Below are positions 33,195 to 40,600 of a stretch of 64,000 nt of DNA, piece by piece. The notes under the pieces were generated by a model. That model was not told where the DNA came from and ran no database searches. It was given only the letters and a program-made list of their open reading frames with translations. The position numbers were made by a program, and so were the translations under genes. Location of the stretch: the NCBI GenBank assembly GCA_027487435.1, contig JAIYDP010000384.1:1-64000 (forward strand), in the 5' to 3' direction. The stretch is from Verrucomicrobiaceae bacterium (GTDB taxonomy: Bacteria; Verrucomicrobiota; Verrucomicrobiia; Verrucomicrobiales; Akkermansiaceae). Within the stretch, counting starts at the first letter, position 1; every line of letters begins with the position of its first letter.

Positions 33195-33397
33195 GTTTGC
33201 TTTCCAACTTACAAAGTTAGCTTCCCAATCTGCAAGGTAAGCCTACCAATTCGCAAGGTAAGCCTACCAATTCGCAAGGTAAGCCTACTAATTCGCAAGG
33301 TAAGCCTACCAACTTGCAAGGTGTGCTACCCAACTTGCAAGGTGCGCTACCCGACTTGCAATGTAAGCTTTCCTATTTGCAAAGTAAACAGACCGAA
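33195..33397 (+). repeat. Tandem array B: 21-bp unit, 9 full units plus a partial; inverted relative of array A
   Basis: Consensus GTAAGCCTACCAATTCGCAAG; reverse complement CTTGCGAATTGGTAGGCTTAC shares GAATyGG...GCTyACCT with array A. Confidence 0.93.
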
Positions 33398-33632
33398 TGA
33401 CCAGATAGAACCGACGACTCTTCAGGCGGGTAAAATCGTTTCTCTGATTTGCCAACCCATTCATTTTTTACCTTCCCCTACCTCCAGCCTAAGCTTGGGA
33501 TTTCCGGATTATTCAAAGTGTTGAGCGTAACACCTAATCCCACTAAGACGATTTCCCGGGATTGACTCTCCTAAAATTGGCTCTTGCGGGCTTGTGGCAA
33601 TGCGCTACACCTGCTGCGTCAATTTCTTGATT

Positions 33633-35060
33633 ATGAAACATACTTCGATTCAGCGTCGGCGCAGTGGAGCGTCCTTTTTGTTATCTTCGGTTCTTGGACT
33701 GGTGGGTTTGTCTTTTGCGGCGGAAAAACCCGTGAAGGTCTATATTTTAGCAGGGCAGTCGAATATGGTGGGCATCGGCCAAGTCACCTCTGGCACGACC
33801 CGCTGGACTACGGAGTTTACCGATTGCGTGGCATCCCTCTACGAAGGTGCTTACGATGCTAAGGTAGATTACGATGCCCTCAAGCCCAAGCAAGAAGTCA
33901 AGCTCGTTGAATTCGGCGGGCTTAAGCCCACCCCTTATCCTAAAGGTGGCACCGTGGTGGTGCGCGGGAAATTTCAGCCGAAACAAACGGGCATCTATCA
34001 GTTCAGCCCCGGCTACGGCGCATCTACCGTAAATGTCATGAACGTAAATGGCATCGAAGTTTACCGCATGGAAGTCGGCGGTCAGCCCATCAACAAATCC
34101 ATCAAACTCAGCGAGACAGAGAAGGTGGCATTCAAGGTCACCTATTTTACCGAGAGCGCCGACAGCGTCGGCTGGTACACCAGAATGGATGTTCCTGGAA
34201 CCTTGCACACCATCGTCAATGAGGAAAAACAATATCCCTACTTGATCGACAACAATGGCAACTGGGTGGTGCGCGATGATGTGTGGTACAAAGGCGTGGT
34301 CACAGCGGGAGCCAACAAATGGCTCAGTGTCGGCTGCGGCGCGACTCCATCGCAGATTGGACCAGAATTGGCGATTGGTCACATTTTGGGCAATCATCAT
34401 GAAGAGCCGGTGTTGATTTTGAAAGCGTCGCAGGGGAATCGTTCGCTAGGATGGGACTTTTTGCCGCCGGGTAGCGAGCGTTTTGAATATGAGGGCAAGA
34501 TGTTTGCGGGGTACAAAGATGTGCAAGCTTCTTGGGCGAAAGGCGAAGAGCCAAAGGGCGAGGGGTGGTATGCTGGTAAGCAGTATGACGATTGCTTTTT
34601 TGGGGCGAAAGATGTGCTGAAAAACTTTGCAACATCATTCCCTCACTGGAAAGGTCGGAGCTATGAAATCGCTGGCTTTGTCTGGTTTCAAGGGCACAAG
34701 GATCAGTATGAGCCTGCGGCAAGTCGCTACGAAGGGAATTTGGTGAATCTGATCAAGAGCCTGCGCAAAGAATTCGATGCTCCCAACGCACCTTTCGTGG
34801 TTGGCACGGGCTGCGGGAATCCGGGGCGTGTCGGGCCAGGATTGATCATCGCCGAAGCCCAGCTTGCGGTGGATGGCAGCAAGGGAAAATACCCTGAATT
34901 CAAGGGCAATGTAAAGAGTGTGGATCTGCGTTTTGTCGATCCAGATCCTGCTAAGTCGCCTAGGGAGCAAGGTTTCCACTACCATCAAAATGCTGGTGCC
35001 TACATGCAAATTGGCGAAGCCTTAGGCAAGGGCATGATGGAGTTGCTGCAAGCGAAATGA
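33633..35060 (+). CDS. Sialate O-acetylesterase-like (SASA) hydrolase with internal PA14-like segment
   Basis: VKVYILAGQSNMVGIGQ (Ser block), KFQPKQTGIYQFSPGYGASTVNVMNVNG (PA14-like), GFVWFQGHKDQ, EQGFHYHQNAGAYMQIGEALG. Confidence 0.75.
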   Translation: MKHTSIQRRRSGASFLLSSVLGLVGLSFAAEKPVKVYILAGQSNMVGIGQVTSGTTRWTTEFTDCVASLYEGAYDAKVDYDALKPKQEVKLVEFGGLKPTPYPKGGTVVVRGKFQPKQTGIYQFSPGYGASTVNVMNVNGIEVYRMEVGGQPINKSIKLSETEKVAFKVTYFTESADSVGWYTRMDVPGTLHTIVNEEKQYPYLIDNNGNWVVRDDVWYKGVVTAGANKWLSVGCGATPSQIGPELAIGHILGNHHEEPVLILKASQGNRSLGWDFLPPGSERFEYEGKMFAGYKDVQASWAKGEEPKGEGWYAGKQYDDCFFGAKDVLKNFATSFPHWKGRSYEIAGFVWFQGHKDQYEPAASRYEGNLVNLIKSLRKEFDAPNAPFVVGTGCGNPGRVGPGLIIAEAQLAVDGSKGKYPEFKGNVKSVDLRFVDPDPAKSPREQGFHYHQNAGAYMQIGEALGKGMMELLQAK

Positions 35061-35068
35061 GCTGCGGC

Positions 35069-36415
35069 TCAGGAGGCGTCCGACGTTTCGGCAACGGGGA
35101 GATCCATGATTTTTTTCTCCCAGATGTAGCGTCGGAAGAGCACTTTCACCGCGGCAGTGAGGGGGACAGCGAGCAAAGCACCCACGAAGCCGCCAAGAAT
35201 CACTGACCAGAAGAGCATCGAGAAAATGACGGTCATCGGGTGCAGTCCTACCGAATCGCCGACGATTTTTGGCGCAGTTGCCAGCGAGTTGATTTGTTGC
35301 ACCACGACGAAGATCGCCACGACGCCGAGCATGTAGGGAACCGGCTCGAGGCCAAAGGGCGTGGAGGTTTTTGCATGGAACCAGGCAATCATGCAGGCGG
35401 GGATGAGGCAGATGATATTGCCTACGTAGGGAATGATGCCGAGAATGGCCATAAAGATGCCGATGAGGAATCCGTATGGCAGACCGTAGAAGGTCAGGGC
35501 GATACCGACGAGGATGCCATCGATGAAACCGACGAGCACTTGGCCACGGAAGAAGGAGATCAGGTAGCCATTGATCTCGTGCAGGGTATCGATGAGTTCG
35601 CTTTTGAAGCGGGAAGCTTTGAGTGGGACGTAGTCGTGCCAATGTTTTTGGATGCTATCGCTGTCCTTAAGGAAGAAGAATAGGTAAATGGGAACCATGG
35701 CAAGGCCGATGCTAAGGCCGACGAAGCCAAGGATCATGTTGGTGCCGGAAGACGCGATGGACATGATTTTGTCCTTGTAAGTCACGAAGGTTCGACCGAG
35801 GCGGCTTTCGAGAAAAACATAAGGCCGTTCTTTGGTAAGGGGGGTGACTTCTTTGCTGGTGTCATCGACCATGGTCAGAGCCCAGCCGACGATGTTGGAT
35901 CGATTGTCGATGCTATGGGCTTCAGCGAATTGGTTGATGCTGTCCGAGAGGCTTTTTTCCTCGGCAGCATCGGTTGAGTTAGGGGCTTTTGAGGAGGACG
36001 GTGATGCTGTAGCTGCGTTAGTCGATTTTGGTTTGGTAGGATCAGATGGATTGGTGTCTGAAGTGGAAATGGCATTTGGCGCGAATGCGGCTGCGGCCAT
36101 TTTTCGAGCTTGATTGACACCCGGAAGAATGGCGAGCAAGAGCAGCAACAGCGAGACGAGTATCGCAATAAAAACGGTGATGACGGAATTGAGTCGGCTC
36201 ATGCCCCATTTTTGCAATCGGCGAACGACGGGATCGAGCAAGTAGGCGACGATTCCCGCCACAATCACGGGAATGAGTACCGGTTGCAGATAGCCGAAGA
36301 TTTGCCCCACGAGCCAAATCAGCCCGACGAGTAGCAAACCAAGAACGAGAATGGAAACGCCCGTAGCAGCGTTCCAGAGAGTGCGGACTTGAAAGGAGGT
36401 GGGATGATTTCTCAT
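35069..36415 (-). CDS. AI-2E family transporter / PerM-like permease
   Basis: Multiple TMs; FFRGQVLVGFIDGILVGIALTFYGLPYGFLIGIFMAILGIIPYVGNIICLIPA. Start at MRNHPTSFQVRTL rather than the longer ORF start. Confidence 0.85.
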   Translation of the reverse strand: MRNHPTSFQVRTLWNAATGVSILVLGLLLVGLIWLVGQIFGYLQPVLIPVIVAGIVAYLLDPVVRRLQKWGMSRLNSVITVFIAILVSLLLLLLAILPGVNQARKMAAAAFAPNAISTSDTNPSDPTKPKSTNAATASPSSSKAPNSTDAAEEKSLSDSINQFAEAHSIDNRSNIVGWALTMVDDTSKEVTPLTKERPYVFLESRLGRTFVTYKDKIMSIASSGTNMILGFVGLSIGLAMVPIYLFFFLKDSDSIQKHWHDYVPLKASRFKSELIDTLHEINGYLISFFRGQVLVGFIDGILVGIALTFYGLPYGFLIGIFMAILGIIPYVGNIICLIPACMIAWFHAKTSTPFGLEPVPYMLGVVAIFVVVQQINSLATAPKIVGDSVGLHPMTVIFSMLFWSVILGGFVGALLAVPLTAAVKVLFRRYIWEKKIMDLPVAETSDAS

Positions 36416-36675
36416 GTGCGGAAGAGGAAGTAGCAGGAATGATCTGAGAGTTCGATGGGAAAATGATGGGATTTTTCTATGAGTGGGTGAGGGGAGTAAT
36501 GGATGGTGGAAGTTGCACCATAGCTGACACAGAGGTCGCGGAGTTTTTTGCGATTTTGGATAGGGAAGGAGCGTTTTTCCGAGGAAAAGCAGCAAAGCAG
36601 AAAGGAAGAGCTAAAAATAGGTGCATTTTTCCGGGAAAATGATGGGAAGGAACGTTTTAGAGCTTGGGATTTTTG

Positions 36676-36760
36676 CACTTTGCTTTGTAGAAGGCCGACC
36701 GCTGGTGCTGGGAGCGTTGGGAGAGCCAGATATTGGGCATTTTTTCCCCTCCGAGCGATA
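36676..36760 (+). pseudogene. ispF remnant with internal deletion
   Basis: CTTTGTAGAAGG..GACCGCTGGTGCTGGGAGCGTTGGGAGAGCCAGATATTGGGCATTTTTTCCCCTCC matches two non-adjacent parts of ispF at 44.3-44.5 kb joined at a GGTGCTGGGAG repeat. Confidence 0.8.
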
Positions 36761-36841
36761 GCTCTAGATGATCCCAGCTTCCCCACCGGCAGCTATCGCC
36801 GCCGCCTTCTGCGTAACTACACTACCTCGCATGGCATATAA

Positions 36842-36935
36842 GGAGTCGCAGTATTCTGCTGCATTTATAACTGGTTTCGTATCAGCATGTAGCGACTCCT
36901 TGATGGGGAAGAACGAAGCAAAATGCTGCGACTTC
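36842..36935 (+). repeat. 94-bp inverted-repeat element (MITE-like)
   Basis: GGAGTCGCAGTATTCTGCT (36842-36860) versus the reverse complement of AGCAAAATGCTGCGACTTC (36917-36935): 16/19 identical; a further AAGGAGTCGC/GCGACTCCTT inverted pair at 36840/36892. Confidence 0.55.
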
Positions 36936-37130
36936 TGAAAGCTTGACCTCCGTTGACCAATGATGGGGGCTGTGCACCTTCCACCGATCTGTGTCAGATC
37001 GCCTGATCGCGTTTCCTCATGTCCGTCGCCGCTAGTCGAATGAACAGGCGTAGGTCAGTAACTGTCTGAGACTCCCCAGCCAAAAAAACGCGCAAAAACT
37101 TATTGACCTGTGCGTCTCCGTAATAAATTA

Positions 37131-37160
37131 TTGACCCGCATTTAAGCTATGGTTTATAAT
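37131..37160 (+). promoter_or_regulatory. Sigma70-like promoter upstream of the adhesin/OMP locus
   Basis: TTGACC (37131-37136), 18-bp spacer, TATAAT (37155-37160); a second TATTGACC lies 28 bp upstream. Confidence 0.5.
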
Positions 37161-37247
37161 AATATGTTAGATGCAGAGATTAATCCATCGCTCCTGTCAT
37201 ATCCACTCATTTTATAATCGTCCAAAACATCCCACACCTAGCAAACC

Positions 37248-37568
37248 ATGATACCCACGCTTTCCCTACAACCGATAGCACCATCGGCACCGCATACCGG
37301 TTCCATCCTTGATCGTTCATCCTTACCCACTTTCGCACCGGTTGCCCACCCTAGGCCGAACGTTCGATTCGGTTTCAGCCCACCAGGTGCTATCGCGCTT
37401 GTTTTCAGCCTGCTGCTTCTCCTTCTCGCCGCCGTACCGTCTGTGATGGCTCAGGTTTTCATGCATAACTACCGCACGGCTACTTTCAGCACGGCGGTGA
37501 CGGGCTTTCCTACCAATACCCTCATCAACGTACGCGCCTATGCCATCAACAACGTGGGCACCCACTAA
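37248..37568 (+). CDS. Short secreted/TM ORF ending in an FN3-like fragment (possible gene remnant)
   Basis: 106 aa; hydrophobic segment IALVFSLLLLLLAAVPSVMAQ then FSTAVTGFPTNTLINVRAYAINNVGTH. Confidence 0.4.
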   Translation: MIPTLSLQPIAPSAPHTGSILDRSSLPTFAPVAHPRPNVRFGFSPPGAIALVFSLLLLLLAAVPSVMAQVFMHNYRTATFSTAVTGFPTNTLINVRAYAINNVGTH

Positions 37569-37639
37569 GGGTCATTGATTGATCTTCTTTCCTCGCTTGA
37601 CTTTCTCAACTTACTTTAATTCCCTTCTCTTACACTGTT

Positions 37640-40600
37640 ATGAAAAATTTGACATTATCCCGCATCATCGGTGCTTTCGCCATCTTCCTCATTGGGCTCG
37701 CCGCTTCGGGCACGCGTGCTTCCGCAGCTGGCTCGGAAATTACCATCAAAGGGAACAACTTTGAAATTGCTATCGGGGACACTACGCCTGACGCAAATGA
37801 TGATACTGACTTCGACTCCATAACGGCGATCGATGGGGTGGGCATGGTGAAGCGGACTTTTACGATTTTCAATACCGGCACAAGCCCACTTACGCTCACC
37901 GGCACGCCGAAGGTAAGCATCACTGGTGCGACCAATTTCACTGTCACGGCCGAGCCATCTGGTACGATTGCACCCAATAGCTCCACAACGTTTCAAATTG
38001 CATTTGCCAGCACCGTGGGAGGGACGTTCACTGCTTCCGTTGCCATTCCGAATGATGATGCAGACGAAAGCAATTACACCTTTGCCATTTCCGGTGTGGC
38101 CGTTAGTGGCAGCCTGAGTCCGCTGCCCGCTCAAACAAGCACGTTTAGCGGCAATGTTCGTGGGTATTATTTCGTGTCCCCAATTGACGTGCTGATCACG
38201 GGTTTGCGAGTTCCCACGGATGCCTCCTCCGGCAACCAGAGTATTGCGATCCTGCGTTTGGATAGCACTCCACCAAATTTTTCGGCTACGACGAACTCGT
38301 TTACGACTCTGTTCTTGACCCAGAACAACCCCGAATCCGGAATCCTTCCCGTGTCCATTCCCATCTCAGCGGGTGACATTATCGGGGTGATGGGCAACAG
38401 GGGCGGCGTCAACTCCTACACCAGCTCCGCAGGGTCAACGATACTCGGGGTGCCAGTTGAGTTCCGAAGGCTAGGAATGCAGTTTCCGCTGGCTACGACC
38501 GCCCCAAGGGACCTCTGGACCGAACCTGGTCAAACCTCGAGTATCAGCCGAGTGGAGATTTATGCCGGCTTTGGAAATCCAGGGGAAATCGAGGTAAGTG
38601 GTAACGGCGCCGTCATACACAACAATGACAGCACACCCAGCCTAGGAGACCATACCGACTTCGGCAGTGCTCCCCCCGGCGGTGGCACTGTGGAGCGCAC
38701 CTTCACCGTCGCCAATCCTAGCAGCGGTTCTTTGCTTTTGACCAAAACACCTGCACGGGTGGAACTATCAGGCTCCGCCACCTTCACGCTGACGCAGGAC
38801 GCCACAACCCCCATCCCCGCTAATGGGACGAGCACCTTTAAGGTCACCTTTACCCCAGTCGCAAATGGTCCGCAGACCGCCACTGTTATGATTCAGAATG
38901 GCGACCGAAATGAAACGAACTACACATTCAGTATATCGGGTGTCGGTGGGGAAGCTCCCGCCCCAACCGTCACCGGCATCTCCCCTGCCACCGGCAGCAC
39001 GCTGGGCGGCACGCCTGTGACCATCACCGGCACGGGCTTCACTGGAGCCACTGGCGTGACCATCGGCGGCACAGCGGCAACGGGAGTCAGCGTGACTAAT
39101 GACACCACACTCACCGCCACCACTCCAGCGGGCACGGCAGGAACGGCCAGCGTGGTCGTCACCACGCCCGGCGGCGCGAATGCGGCGAACACGCTCTACA
39201 CGTACGCGGCTCCCGCCCCAGCGGCTACGCATTGGAAAGGTCAGACCAACGCCACCTGGTCCGGCACGAACTGGGCCAGCGACTCAGCCGGCACCGCCAC
39301 CACCGCGATCCCCACCAGCACGAGCGACATCACCTTCTCCGCCACGGGCGCGCAGAACCTCACCACCACACTCGACCAAGATTTCACCATTCAGAGCCTC
39401 ACGGTCAACTCCACAGCGGGCATCGGAGGCATCAATGCACTGACCATCACTGGTGCCACCAATGTAGCAAACGGCACCTTAACGTTGAGCAACGGCGTGA
39501 CCGTCACCTCCCAATCCAACAGCCGCGTCGAAGCCACGGGAGCCGGAGCTACCTCAATCGTCACCGGAGCGAACAGCAAGTGGAACACCACGGGCGCGCT
39601 CAGCGTGGGTTTCAACGCCTCTAGAACCGGCACGCTAAATGTTCTCAATGGCGGCAGCGTCACTTCCTCAAGCCTCAGCGCCGGAGCCAATTCTGGTGCC
39701 ACCGGGACCGTCACCGTCAGCGGCGCAGGCTCAATGCTGACTTCGAGCACCACCTCCATCGGCAGCAGTGGCAACGGAACTCTCAACATCGAGTCCGGCG
39801 GCGTGCAGACGACCAACGGATCTGCCAGCATTGGCGAATACGACGGCTCTGTCGGGGTCGCAACAGTCACCGGAGCCGGATCAAAATGGACGATCCGCGA
39901 AAACCTCATTATTGATAGCGGCGGCGATGGAACGCTCAAAATCCTCAATGGCGGGGTGGTTTCGAACGTGAGTGCGTACCTAGCAACCTCGAGTTCTCTC
40001 AAAGCGACAGCGATCGTCAACGGTTCTGGCTCCAAATGGGAAAATTCCGGCACCATCATTATCGGTCAGGTTGGCCCAGCAACTCTCGACATCCAAAACG
40101 GCGGCCTCGTCAGCAGTGGATCATCCATCATCGGGCAATTCAACGGCAGCACTGGCAAAGTCACGGTCACTGGTTCGGGCTCGAAGTGGACAAGCAATAG
40201 CTTCGTCTCGGTCAGCAGCGTAGGCCCCGGCACACTTGACATCAAAGCGGGTGGAGTAGTCACCAGCGTTAGTGGCTATGTGGGCCTTACCTCCGTCTCG
40301 GACGGCAATGTGACCGTGGACGGATCCGGTTCTACATGGGACGCCACATCCGGAGAAATTCAAGTCGGCAGGAACGGTAAAGGTGCGCTGCAGATCACGA
40401 ACGGTGGGCAAGTAAAAAACAACGAGCAACTGATTGTAGGAACTGAGAACGGAGCCAATGGCATAGTCAGTGTTGCGACATTTGGCCAGTTGAAAACCTC
40501 CGGTGCGGTGATCGGCAACGATGTCTCGGCCATAGGCCGCGTCAGCGTGGATGGGTCAGGCTCCCTCTGGGATGCCGGCGCACGGGAAATCCGACTCGGC

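Noticed and set aside
33001-33397. CRISPR array
   Set aside because: The units are contiguous 21-mers without unique spacers, units vary internally, and no cas genes are nearby.
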